In this document: in pieces, positions 16,558-25,496 of the stretch | How positions within the stretch are numbered: the first letter of the stretch is position 1 | How the letters are laid out: every line of letters starts with the position of its first letter | Origin: an archaeon | GTDB taxonomy: Archaea; Asgardarchaeota; Heimdallarchaeia; Heimdallarchaeales; JAJRWK01 | Length of the DNA: 39,347 nucleotides | Direction: 5' to 3' | Assembly (NCBI GenBank): GCA_024276795.1 | Contig: JAJRWK010000236.1 | Location: forward strand, 1 to 39,347 | Made by a program: the position numbers and the translations under genes | The notes under the pieces: model-generated | Told to the model about the DNA's origin: nothing | The model's input: the letters and a program-made list of their open reading frames with translations, nothing else | The model's database searches: none

Positions 16558-19500
16558 TTAAGGATTTTGATGGAATCCGATTAGTCTCCCATTTAAGAAA
16601 ACACTAGCAACTTCTTTTCCAACAGATGTGCGCTCTCCTTGAAAGACGCCTGCATTTTCGCAGAATTCTTCGATGATTTTTTCATCAACACCGGTACAGA
16701 TGTGTGCTTGTAAGGCCAGGTTTTTGACCAGACCACAGTTTGGTCCTTCGGGGGTTTCATTCGGGCAGTTGTGTGTAACAAAGCCGTTTGCAATAAAACT
16801 GTGGGTATTTTCCTTTGTTGTAAAGTCCATTACGATATCGTGGTCGGTCTCTTGAATTGATACGATTGGTTCGTATAGCATGCCGGTTTCCAAAGATGCT
16901 CGAGTGAGTTCTAGGAATTGTGCGGGGTTTAGGCTGGATTTTAGGCGGGCAGCAGAGGATTCATCATAGTTTCGTTGAATGGTTGAGGTTACCACGCGAT
17001 ATTTTTCGCCTAAATGCTCTGCAATTTCCTTTGGTTTCAAGCCTTGTTCGTAGAGTTGAATAACTTTTTCTCTGAGAACGGTTTGTTTTTGGATTTTATT
17101 CTCTCGATATGCAAGATATTCTTGGATCAGTTGTGCTTTGTGCTGTTTTTCAGCACAGTAACGGTATCCAATTCGCTCACAAAGTGCTTTGATGTTTCTC
17201 TTGGATCCGTCGAATAGCATTTGTGCTTTGACTTGACTTTTGTTTTCTAAAGTTCTGACATGAATATTGCTGATTCTGATTCCTAATTCTTCGAACATTA
17301 ATTTTAGAGAGCTCATGAATTGCACAAGACTTTCGGTGAGTGCAGAGTTCTTGTGTATTTCAAAGTGAGGAAGACGGATTTTGTAGCTAGAATCCTTCCC
17401 GCTTCGCTGGTAAAACCAAGGCGCAGAGCCATTCCCACCCATGATTCCTCCAAGGAACTCTCGCTTGACTAGTTTTGAACAGCTCTTAAGCCACCAAGGA
17501 ATGTCATGTGGGATGTCGGTTCTTTTCCCTTGCGGAATCCCAAGAGCTTTCAAAAGATGTCTAAATGCCCCATTTGTTGTTACGTATGTTCGATATTCTG
17601 TTTCTCCAAAGCGTGTTATTTTTTCCTCAAAAACATTGGGGCGAAATCCGAGCCGTTGTAGATCTCGTTGAATAGTCTCTATGTCGTCTCTTGATCGGAC
17701 GTAGAATTCAACGGTAGATGTTCCTACGTGACCGCTAGTAATAACAAGCCCCATTAATCGAGCAATGACAGGGAGCTTTTCATTATCAGAATCTAAAGGT
17801 AATAAACCGAGCTTTCTCAGTTCTGCTATGTCTTGTTGAAGGTTTTCATCACGAACAAGGTCATCTTGATTGGCAACTAAAAAGTCTTCTTCAGAGATGA
17901 TTTCGAAAGTAGCAACATCATTATTTTCGTTTTCTTCTTCAATCTTTTCGAGAACTGGTCTTATGAGGACTTGATCCTTAGGTGTTAGGTCTCCAGCTTC
18001 GATCCATCCTCTTGTTGTCAAGAATGGATGATCTTCGGTAGCTATAATGGATCGACCCGTTATTGTCCGTATTTCAAAAACTCTCTTACCGAGTTCTTTA
18101 GCAGAGACTATCTGGAATGCTGTTAGCTCTGACGGGACTTCTTGCTTGGTTTCAGGGTCGACGGTGAGAACTTTGGCTTGGTCATAACTTGATTTTAGGG
18201 AGTGAATGGGGACAACGCTGAATCCGTCGTCAAGGAGAACATTTGAGTCGGGGGCAACGCATATCTTTCCCCAATGTGTGGGGTGTAAGTCTCGTGCCTC
18301 GAAGTGGGGTTGACTACGGCTTAAGGGGCTAACAACTCGTCGCAGATGGCTGAGGGCAGACATGTAGTTTGTTCGGTCTAGTAGTTGGCTAACACCGGCT
18401 TTTCCACCACTCCAATTGCCTGTTGCGAGAGCGTGTCTGAGTCGTTCAGTGATTACATCTGCCCGGACGGCTGTTTTTAGACTGGGTGTTCGCCCTCTGC
18501 CAGAGTTGCGCTCTAGCTGATACTTGATGTCTCGAGTCAGTGCTCGGAAAGCGTTTCTGAATAGTTGCATGAGGAGATCTCCAGCTAGGTTGAGTCTTTT
18601 GTTTGCGTAGTGATCTTTGTCGTCTTCTTATCTTCTTCCGAGATGGAGCTCTAAAACCCGAGTTGCCATTTGGCAGAGGTAGCGTGCCTTCTCGATTCGT
18701 TCCTCTTCATTATCCCCAATGTGAGGGAGGAGATATTTGTCCAAGACTTGTTTGGTTCTTTCGAGGCGGTATTCCTTGGACTGACCAACAGCGATCCGTT
18801 TTCCGATATAGTCTAGGGCGTCTTCTGTGGTTCTGACTTCCGGTTCTGCTTGTAGGGCGGGAAATAGAGCTTTCCTCAGTTCTGCATCGTTTCCTGCGAT
18901 TTGTATCGTAATGTCTCGGTCTTTTTCCATTCCAAGAGCTTTTAGTAGTACAACGAGGGGGATTTTTCTCGAAACGCTTGGAAAACTGACTCTTAACGTG
19001 CCGTCCTTGTTCAACTCAAGGGTAACGGGTGCACGAAAACCTTGTTTCGTACTGAATACTTTAGCTAGAGCAGTGACGCTACTTTTCCCATCTAGTTTTT
19101 CTGTGAGAATCCTATTTGGAGCAAGGTCTTCTTGGGTTACGATGACTCTTTCACTCCCGTTAATGATAAAATATCCTCCAGGGTCTCTTGGGTCTTCTTG
19201 GAGTTCTTTGGAATCACCTTTTGAACGTGAAAGAGGGCATTTCACAGATTTGAGCATGATTGGTAGATATCCGATCCTAACTTCTTCAGGTTCGCCATCA
19301 CTTACATTTCCATCTTCGTCAATGAAGACGGGAGTCATTTTTAGGATGAGTTCGCCGGCGTAGGTTAGGTTTCGGATTCTAGCTTCCATTGGTTTTACGT
19401 TAGTGAATGACCCGTCAGCTTCTCTGACCGTTGGTTCTTTGACCGTGATATCATCTAGGCGAACATAATATTGGGTTACTTCAGGTGGAAGTTCTAGTTC

Positions 19501-19656
19501 GATTTTTTCTTCTTCTTTTATGATTTGCAATAGCCCTTTTTGGATAAAGTCATTGAAACTATCCAAATGCTGTCTGACTAACCCCATTTCTTCAAACATA
19601 GCATTTGCTATTGCCCATTTCTCATCAATTGTTAACTTGCGAGTGATTGCTGCCAT
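16558..19656 (-). CDS. rpoB2: DNA-directed RNA polymerase subunit B'' with intein and in-frame TAA
   Basis: From ATG 19656 the frame runs to TAA at 16558 as 1033 codons with one internal TAA (codon 343, 18628-18630). The first part contains protrusion and lobe motifs (GGYFIINGSERVIVTQEDLAPNR) and ends QMATRVLELHLGRR. After the TAA the same frame continues EDDKDHYANKRLNLAGDLL, a near-universal motif of B subunits that is required for a normal polymerase, then the extein reaches DLHPTHWGKI, the intein, and CPNETPEGPNC. If the stop is real, a product restarting at ATG 18570 would lack the DDKDHY motif. Splicing plus a sense codon at 343 would give about 534 residues, the normal size for B''. Confidence 0.93.
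16768..18261 (-). other. Intein in rpoB2, with degenerate LAGLIDADG endonuclease and HTH insert
   Basis: 498 residues beginning with Cys (after THWGKI) and ending VTHN, followed by Cys+1 of CPNETPEGPN, the most conserved site of the subunit. Block B is present (T178..H181 in IATEDHPFL, numbered from ATG 18570). Splicing residues Cys1, penultimate His, terminal Asn and Cys+1 are all intact, so self-splicing is expected. The two LAGLIDADG helices read LMGLVITSG and LGGIMGGNG: the catalytic acidic residues are Ser and Asn, so cleavage activity is probably lost. A helix-turn-helix-like stretch (QLYEQGLKPKEIAEHLGEK) lies between the endonuclease part and the C-terminal splicing block. Confidence 0.93.
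18628..18630 (-). other. In-frame TAA at codon 343 of rpoB2
   Basis: The minus strand reads AGA AGA TAA GAA GAC GAC AAA GAT CAC. Homologues have LGxR followed by two residues and then DDKDHY; here the two positions are TAA and Glu, so the length is exactly conserved and a single base change from GAA or AAA explains the stop. Confidence 0.95.
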
Positions 19657-19718
19657 GGCCCGTACCCTCTAAAAATCACAGGAGGATTCTGGATATTTTT
19701 CCTCAACTACTGTTCACT

Positions 19719-19739
19719 CTTATATTGCATTAATATAAG
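19719..19739. promoter_or_regulatory. Inverted pair of TATA-like boxes upstream of rpoB2
   Basis: CTTATAT and ATATAAG form a perfect 7-bp inverted repeat separated by 7 bp. Read on the minus strand, ATATAAGAG would place a transcription start about 19695, giving rpoB2 a leader of about 40 nt that contains AGGAGG-like complementarity only weakly. The plus-strand copy would fire towards the permease gene. Confidence 0.45.
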
Positions 19740-19862
19740 TTTTGAAACAAACTCACTCTCTATTTTAGCCAGATTCTTGTTTTTGGGGTTGGTGGGGGCA
19801 TATCATGAAAGGGTAATGCCACATCATGCAGACCGCTCGTATAGGTTCGTGGTTATGCCGAG

Positions 19863-19880
19863 TTTTATAAAGAAGAGATA
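19863..19880 (+). promoter_or_regulatory. Upstream copy of a duplicated TATA-like element
   Basis: TTTTATAAAGAAGAGATA, nearly identical to the element at 19926-19942 (one extra A). It could be a second promoter for the permease gene with a start site near 19890. Confidence 0.4.
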
Positions 19881-19925
19881 AGAATGGAGAACTATATCGA
19901 GTTTTTGTGGTTTGATTGGAGTATC

Positions 19926-19942
19926 TTTTATAAGAAGAGATA
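19926..19942 (+). promoter_or_regulatory. TATA box of the AI-2E-family permease gene
   Basis: TTTTATAAGAAGAGATA with its centre about 25 nt before GTG 19955, the spacing expected if the mRNA is leaderless. No ribosome-binding site is seen before that GTG, which fits. Confidence 0.55.
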
Positions 19943-19954
19943 GATGTCTAAAAT

Positions 19955-21010
19955 GTGAGTAGCAAAGGTCGATACTCCAAGAAGGCACCACTCACCCGTA
20001 GGGGAACACTTTTGGCATTGTCCGTTTTCGTACTTTTTCTCACCTATTATATTATTGAGCCGGTGCTTACGGGAATGTTAGTTGGAGCGGGATTGGCTTA
20101 CATATCGTTTCCGATCTATGACCGGTTGGAAAAGAGAATTAAGGGAAAGAACAGCCGTGCAGTAGTTGTTATGGGTATTGTTTTTGTTCCCATTGTGATC
20201 ATCATTATTATTAGTGCTAAGGCGATCCTAGATATTGCTCAAGGTAATGTTAGTCAAAGCGATTTAGTGCTCGCTGTAAATGAAGTTATCAATTTCTTTA
20301 TTCGGCCCTTTGGCTATGAAAGTGATACGGGAACCCAATTTGTTGAACAAACACTGGGTTTCTTTCAAAACTATGCTATTCGTGCGGTGAATCAGTCATT
20401 TCGAATTCTTGCAGAATTAACAGTGTTTTTTGCTACCTATATTTACACTCTCACTCAGGCTCGAGAAGACTTACATGATATCTTGGAGAACATCCCCGAA
20501 GACACAAAAGCTTTTTTTGCAGAATACCATAGCCACGTTGCTCAACTTCTTGATGCAATGATTTTTAGCACGATTTTAACTTCGGCAATTGCAGGATTCA
20601 TTTCTTTCTTTATTTACTGGTTTGCGGGTTTTAATTTCACCTTGTCATTCATATTGGCAGTTCTCACGTTTTTAGTAGCTCTTTTGCCGGTACTTGGTTC
20701 TCCAATGATTTATTTGCCTGCTGCGGCTCTTGCATATACGATTGAAGGATTGTTCAGTGCAATACTAATTCTTGTTGCAGGAACTATATTTTTGCTATTG
20801 ATTCCTACGTTTGTTCTGACACCCTATTTTGCTGCGAAATATGGCGAAGTGCATTTCATTCTCCCTCTTATTGCATTCGTTGCCGCTCCAATTGCGTTTG
20901 GAGGAGTTAGAGGTTTTGTAGCGGGACCTCTCATTGTGAGTCTAGCCTTTGCGACGATTTCATTCTTACGAGAAAACCCCCAGTTGATATGGGGAAAGAT
21001 TGAAGAATAA
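19955..21010 (+). CDS. AI-2E family (PerM-like) membrane permease
   Basis: 351 residues from GTG. A basic N-terminus is followed by about seven or eight hydrophobic segments. The layout matches the AI-2E/PerM family: two N-terminal helices (residues about 17-48), a short amphipathic region, a helix at 65-88, a soluble stretch around 90-130, and the C-terminal half with LALLPVLGSPMIYLPAA-type helices (FLVALLPVLGSPM) and the terminal FGGVRGFVAGPLIVSL motif. In bacteria this family exports small solutes or acts as a Na+/H+ exchanger; the archaeal substrate is unknown. It is divergent from rpoB2. Confidence 0.85.
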   Translation: MSSKGRYSKKAPLTRRGTLLALSVFVLFLTYYIIEPVLTGMLVGAGLAYISFPIYDRLEKRIKGKNSRAVVVMGIVFVPIVIIIIISAKAILDIAQGNVSQSDLVLAVNEVINFFIRPFGYESDTGTQFVEQTLGFFQNYAIRAVNQSFRILAELTVFFATYIYTLTQAREDLHDILENIPEDTKAFFAEYHSHVAQLLDAMIFSTILTSAIAGFISFFIYWFAGFNFTLSFILAVLTFLVALLPVLGSPMIYLPAAALAYTIEGLFSAILILVAGTIFLLLIPTFVLTPYFAAKYGEVHFILPLIAFVAAPIAFGGVRGFVAGPLIVSLAFATISFLRENPQLIWGKIEE

Positions 21011-21153
21011 AAACAGATTTTGCTGTGTTCTGGTTTGTTTTTTTCTTTTTTTCGGCTGATATTTTTCCAGATGTTGAAAAACCAAGAAAGAACAATTCAT
21101 AAACCCGAAAGAAAAATACTCCTTGATAGCATTGGAGTAAAGGAGATTTGGTT

Positions 21154-21564
21154 ATGTCGGCAACAATACAGCGACTCTTTAATCAAGAGCTGAATATCTT
21201 TATCGGGAAGAGGGTAAAAGTAGATATGGATACAGGGAAACAGTATATGGGAATTTTGCGCGGGATTGGAAGCGATTTTACAATTATTCTAGGCGATGCA
21301 TCTAATGGGAATGAAAAGTTACATCGGGTGTTTATTTCAGGCCGTCACATCGTGGAAATGACTCTTGCGGAAGAGCCATTTGACATCCAAGGTCTGGCTC
21401 AAGAACTCGCACAGATCTTTAAGCCTGAGAACTTGAAGGTTTACGAGGATACTGGTGTGATTAAGGTACTAGATCGGTTTAGAGTCTCTGAAGAAGGAGT
21501 CGAGGGAGAAGGCCCGGTTGCAGAGCGTATCAGAAGGGTTTGGGAGAAATACGCCAAGCACTAA
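21154..21564 (+). CDS. Lsm/Sm-like RNA-binding protein with C-terminal extension
   Basis: 136 residues from ATG 21154, preceded by GGAG at 21142-21145; the upstream TTG at 21148 is less likely. The N-terminal 75 residues form an Sm fold (NIFIGKRVKVDMDTGKQYMG, FTIILGDASN, RVFISGRHIVEM), with the Sm1 and Sm2 strands and the final I.G..I motif. The following 60 residues are a predicted mixed alpha/beta extension seen in some archaeal Sm proteins (SmAP3-like). It likely forms a ring that binds RNA. It is convergent with PAN (71 nt). Confidence 0.8.
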   Translation: MSATIQRLFNQELNIFIGKRVKVDMDTGKQYMGILRGIGSDFTIILGDASNGNEKLHRVFISGRHIVEMTLAEEPFDIQGLAQELAQIFKPENLKVYEDTGVIKVLDRFRVSEEGVEGEGPVAERIRRVWEKYAKH

Positions 21565-21635
21565 CGAGCGATGCTTTCTTTTCTCTTCCCGTTAATTTTT
21601 GGCGTGATTATTTGCAGGACCATTTGAATCAGGGT

Positions 21636-22850
21636 TTAGGAGAAGAACTGTGATGTTGCGAATTGGTCTTTTTGTTGTCTCCTTTTGACCTTTTTCACCG
21701 CTTCAACAAAATGTCTGTGCTTGACTGAGGTTAGTCTTTCTCTAACTGCCAGAATGCCGGCTTCCATACATACATTCTTGATTTCTGCTCCGCTGAAGTT
21801 TTCAGTCATATCCGCTAAAGCGACTAGGTCGACATCGTTGGCTAGGGAAATGCGGCGAGCATGGACTTTGAAGATCTCTAACCGGCCTTCAGAGTTTGGT
21901 AAGGGAACTTCGATGATGCGATCGAAGCGCCCGGGCCGCACGAGGGCACTATCTAGGATGTCGGGTCGATTTGTTGCTGCGATTACTTTTACGTCACCGC
22001 GTGGTTCGAAGCCGTCTAAGCAACTAAGCAATTGCATAAGGGTTCTCTGCACTTCTCGGTCACCGCTTGTGCCCATGTCGAGGCGTTTGCTTCCAATAGC
22101 ATCAAGTTCGTCAATAAAGAGGATTGTTGGGGTGTGTTCTTCAGCGAATCTAAAAATTTCTCTGACTAGACGTGCTCCTTCACCGATGAATTTTTGGACT
22201 AGTTCGCTTCCAATTACCCGAATAAATCGCGCCTCGGTCTCATGTGCCACGGCTCGAGCGAGAAGGGTTTTCCCGGTTCCAGGGGGACCGTGTAGGAGGA
22301 CTCCTTTAGGGGGTTCGATACCTACTTGTTCAAAGAGTTCGGGAGATTTTAAGGGGAGTTCTACTATTTCTCGCAATTCTTCTATTTGTTCTCCTAATCC
22401 GCCAATGTCAGCATAGCTGACTTGAGGACGTTCTTCGATTTCCATGGCCCGAACCATGGGATCATGACTTTCTGGTAAGACATCGACGATTGCAAAAGAT
22501 CGTTGGTTCAGAGCAACCCTAACGTTTGGCTGTAGGAGTTTTCTATCAATTCTGCTACTTATGCTCACAACCATTGTTGGACCCGTTGTGGATCGAATAA
22601 CAGCTGTTTGTTTGTCAAGAACTTCGACTAATTGGCCAGTGAACAGCGGCGGTGCTCGGAGACGTTCCAATTCAGTTCGTAGGTTATTCAATTCTCTTTG
22701 TAGCCTGAGTCGTTCACCTTCTACCACTTGCTTTTCGGTTTCTAAGCGTTTTTTCTGCCGCTCCAGGTGTCGGGTATACGAAAGCAAGTAGCTGGTGTCC
22801 GCTTCGTTTAGGTCCTGCTCCGTGTTTTTGTCTTTGATTCGTGAAGGCAT
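21636..22850 (-). CDS. pan: Proteasome-activating nucleotidase PAN (AAA ATPase)
   Basis: 404 residues, the usual PAN length. N-terminal coiled coil (about 22-66), OB domain (about 70-125), then the AAA module: Walker A GPPGTGKT (188-195), pore loop F221-I-G-E-G-A, Walker B LFIDELDA (244-251), sensor ATNRPD (292-297) and arginine fingers in VRPGRFDR. It unfolds substrates for the 20S proteasome. The C-terminus reads QFFS; the proteasome-docking HbYX motif would be hydrophobic-Tyr-any, so Phe replaces Tyr here. A TATA box sits about 20 nt before the ATG. Confidence 0.97.
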   Translation of the reverse strand: MPSRIKDKNTEQDLNEADTSYLLSYTRHLERQKKRLETEKQVVEGERLRLQRELNNLRTELERLRAPPLFTGQLVEVLDKQTAVIRSTTGPTMVVSISSRIDRKLLQPNVRVALNQRSFAIVDVLPESHDPMVRAMEIEERPQVSYADIGGLGEQIEELREIVELPLKSPELFEQVGIEPPKGVLLHGPPGTGKTLLARAVAHETEARFIRVIGSELVQKFIGEGARLVREIFRFAEEHTPTILFIDELDAIGSKRLDMGTSGDREVQRTLMQLLSCLDGFEPRGDVKVIAATNRPDILDSALVRPGRFDRIIEVPLPNSEGRLEIFKVHARRISLANDVDLVALADMTENFSGAEIKNVCMEAGILAVRERLTSVKHRHFVEAVKKVKRRQQKDQFATSQFFS

Positions 22851-22866
22851 TTCGCATACCCCTCTT

Positions 22867-22874
22867 CTTTATAT
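22867..22874 (-). promoter_or_regulatory. TATA box of pan
   Basis: ATATAAAG on the minus strand, about 20 nt before the ATG at 22850. The spacing suggests a very short leader or leaderless mRNA. No strong ribosome-binding site is visible between. Confidence 0.5.
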
Positions 22875-22977
22875 TAGGTTTATTGATTTACATTTAAAAC
22901 TATTCTCTAACCTCTATCCTTCCTTTCTTTGAGTTGAAAGTCGTGTCTTTGTAGAGATAAGAGGGAGAGTGGGGGGG

Positions 22978-25050
22978 CTATTCAGGAGGATCCCCTAGCT
23001 TTGAGAGACTTTTTTCAACTTCTTCTTTTGGGTTAAGGAAAACAAAGCGGCTTACACTGATTTCTAATCGTTTCATTTCCTCTCTTAACCGTACTTTGCC
23101 TGTAATTCGAATCTCGTTTAAGAGAAGTTTTTCGTCTAGAAATGCTTGGACAGCCTCTGGACTGTGTTCTTCTTTAAGAGCCTCAAGATCCTCTATGCTG
23201 AGACCGAGAACCCGTTCCACTTGATCTCCAAAAAAAGTACAATGTAGGGTCTCTGTTGCATCATCAACGACTAGGGAGAGTATTCCTCGTTTTGTTGCTT
23301 CTTGAACTAAGCCATGGGTCTCGCACATGTTATCGGGCGTAATTTTCTTGTTGCATTCTGGGCAGGCAGAATAGATCACGGGTTCGAAGATTTTCACGAT
23401 TGTACCTTCTATGGTTACGAATTCACCATCTTGCACGGTAGCGATTTCTCTGGGCTCCTCGGTTCCTACGGGATATGGACGGTTAATGAGAGCATCTGCT
23501 GTCATGAGGATGTCGTCCATGTTCTCTAATTCTATGGGTTTTACATAGCTTCCACGTCCGAATAGCAGTTCAACACCTTGTTCTGTTGTTTTTGGAGAAA
23601 GATTACCGAATTCATAGCCAAGACCTTCTTGAACCTCAGAAAGTTTTTGTGCGCTGTCGTCCCATGCGATGATTCTTACTTGGCCAGTACTGTCAGAGAC
23701 AATTAGGGCTTGGAGCTTGCCTGAAGAGCCGTCTTTTCTAGTGAATTCTCTTAGAGGGTCTTTTCGCAGTATTTTCCCGCGAATTATTACGGAAGCTGAT
23801 TCCTCGGATAGTTCATCGATGGGAGTAGAAAGTTCTGTGAAGGAGGAAGATTCGGAATTGATTGTTTCAATCGTCCCGTATCGTCCAAGAGAAAGTTCGG
23901 GTTGGTCAGTGCCATAGCCTTCTCTTGCCATTGCATTGGAAATCTTGATAGTAGATCCAGGTTCGATAGTGTTGCTTTCTTCTGCTTTTTCGTCCCATAG
24001 GGTTAGGCGAGTGGAACCCGTATCGTCTTTAATGTACAACGTTGCTACTTTTCCTTCGGAACCATCTTTTCGTTGAATTGTGCGAGGTGATTCTTTGCCT
24101 ACAACAACGGCAATAAGTGAGACGTTTTTCATTTCGGGTTTCAGATCTTTGATTTTCACGTCATTTTCTTCGAATTGTTTTTCGGGAAGAGTAATATCTT
24201 GGCATTCGTCGTCGGAGAGTTTACGGAAAACGGTGTACTGCCCGCTGTGGAGCTCTAAGTCTCGTCCTTCTTGTTGTCTTGGCCGCAAGTTAAGTATTTC
24301 CACGCATGCGCCAGGGTCAAGTGACTGGATTGTTTCGGCCTCATTTCCCCAAAAAACAACTCTGATGGTGTTTTCCTGATCTTTAAGAATGAGAGAAGCC
24401 ACCTTGCCTTCGGATCCATCAGATCTGCTGAATGTAGAAACGGGATATATATTTGCAATTTTGCCTTTTATTGAGACTTCGTCAGAATCGCTAGTAATGT
24501 CTTTTATTGCAGTGAATTCTTTTGAAACTTCTGGAATGTTATCATCGCCTTCCATTTTTTCGATTTTCCCGCGATTGCCAATATGAAGCTCTACAGCCGT
24601 GTTTCTTCCAGGTTTTGTATATGCCCCTACAACCTTGACCACGTCTCCGACTTGAAGGTCTTGGTCTTCAACGTAGGCCGTAGCATGATCCCATAGTACT
24701 AATGTGATTGATCCTGTTTCATCGACGAGTTCAATTCTTCTTAGAGCCCCGATGCCACCATCTTTTCTTTGAAATTCACGAATTGCCGATATACGAGTTA
24801 TTCTTCCTTTGATGGAGACGTTATTCATCATAGGATTTAGATCTGCGATCTGGATAGGTTCAAAATGTGTGCTACCAGAAAGGTCAACCCCAAGTTCCCG
24901 GGCAACTATGTGGGCAGCTCCTTGCTCTGTGAGAAAGCCACCCAAATTCTGTATTTTCTGTTGCACCAGGCGGTGTATTTCTTCTCGGGATAGGTTTTTT
25001 TGCTCTTCGATCAATCTAATGATTTCTTCCAATGGGAGATTATGACTCAT
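22978..25050 (-). CDS. rpa: Replication protein A-like ssDNA-binding protein, five OB folds and zinc motif
   Basis: 690 residues. An N-terminal helical domain (1-60, EEIIRLIEEQKNLSREEIHR) is followed by four tandem OB folds at about 68-170, 185-280, 300-395 and 410-510. Each has the signature REFxRKDGxxGxxxxIxLxDxTGxIxxxxWD. A fifth OB fold (about 535-680) is split by a zinc motif, CPEC...C..H (CPECNKKI, MCETHG). This is the archaeal RPA1 architecture for binding long ssDNA in replication and repair. No RPA2/RPA3 partner gene is adjacent. The start is supported by a TATA box 28 nt upstream. Confidence 0.93.
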   Translation of the reverse strand: MSHNLPLEEIIRLIEEQKNLSREEIHRLVQQKIQNLGGFLTEQGAAHIVARELGVDLSGSTHFEPIQIADLNPMMNNVSIKGRITRISAIREFQRKDGGIGALRRIELVDETGSITLVLWDHATAYVEDQDLQVGDVVKVVGAYTKPGRNTAVELHIGNRGKIEKMEGDDNIPEVSKEFTAIKDITSDSDEVSIKGKIANIYPVSTFSRSDGSEGKVASLILKDQENTIRVVFWGNEAETIQSLDPGACVEILNLRPRQQEGRDLELHSGQYTVFRKLSDDECQDITLPEKQFEENDVKIKDLKPEMKNVSLIAVVVGKESPRTIQRKDGSEGKVATLYIKDDTGSTRLTLWDEKAEESNTIEPGSTIKISNAMAREGYGTDQPELSLGRYGTIETINSESSSFTELSTPIDELSEESASVIIRGKILRKDPLREFTRKDGSSGKLQALIVSDSTGQVRIIAWDDSAQKLSEVQEGLGYEFGNLSPKTTEQGVELLFGRGSYVKPIELENMDDILMTADALINRPYPVGTEEPREIATVQDGEFVTIEGTIVKIFEPVIYSACPECNKKITPDNMCETHGLVQEATKRGILSLVVDDATETLHCTFFGDQVERVLGLSIEDLEALKEEHSPEAVQAFLDEKLLLNEIRITGKVRLREEMKRLEISVSRFVFLNPKEEVEKSLSKLGDPPE

Positions 25051-25072
25051 ATTTTACCACTATTTACAGTTA

Positions 25073-25082
25073 CTTATTTTAT
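25073..25082 (-). promoter_or_regulatory. TATA-like box of rpa
   Basis: ATAAAATAAG on the minus strand, centred about 28 nt before the ATG at 25050, a spacing that fits leaderless transcription. Confidence 0.45.
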
Positions 25083-25177
25083 CTACAATATGTAAAACTC
25101 TTCTTGTATTATATCACTCTTAAGGAGGGCGTGTCAAAACTGAACTGTGATGCGATAAGAGGCGAGAGGCGAGATTC

Positions 25178-25456
25178 TTAGAAATCGGTGCATCTGCAGG
25201 GAGTTTTTCCACATTTTGAGCACCCTTCTCGCGGGTATTTGTCATAAAACGCCTTTTCAATGTTTACATTGTAAAGATTCGCTAGGCTAAGCAACCATGC
25301 GAGAACGTCAGCAAACTCTTCTTCTAATTTTGTTTTTTCATTCTTTAGTAAGGCCTCAGCGAGTTCGCCAATTTCTTCTATGAATTTAAGTATGTTTTGA
25401 ATTAGGGGTCTGTTTTGATCTCTCTGGAGGTACAATTGTTTTATGTGTTCCTGCAT
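25178..25456 (-). CDS. MazG-like nucleotide pyrophosphohydrolase with C-terminal Cys cluster
   Basis: 92 residues from ATG 25456 (GTG 25465 would add three). The helical MazG core is visible: EEIGELAEAL with the first ExxE metal site and EEEFADVLAW with the second ExxD site. A C-terminal cluster GCSKCGKTPCRC has C-x2-C-x4-C-x-C spacing and probably binds zinc. MazG-type enzymes hydrolyse nucleoside triphosphates to monophosphates and clean the nucleotide pool. It starts 40 nt after lipA on the same strand and may be co-transcribed. Confidence 0.85.
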   Translation of the reverse strand: MQEHIKQLYLQRDQNRPLIQNILKFIEEIGELAEALLKNEKTKLEEEFADVLAWLLSLANLYNVNIEKAFYDKYPREGCSKCGKTPCRCTDF

Positions 25457-25496
25457 TTCTTGCACGCGTGTTCATTGCTTGGAGCCTTCTTATTAT

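Noticed and set aside
16558-19656. Global reassignment of TAA to a sense codon
   Set aside because: Several intact genes, including rpoB', rpoB'' itself, pan and the lipase, end in TAA at the normal length, so TAA still terminates translation.
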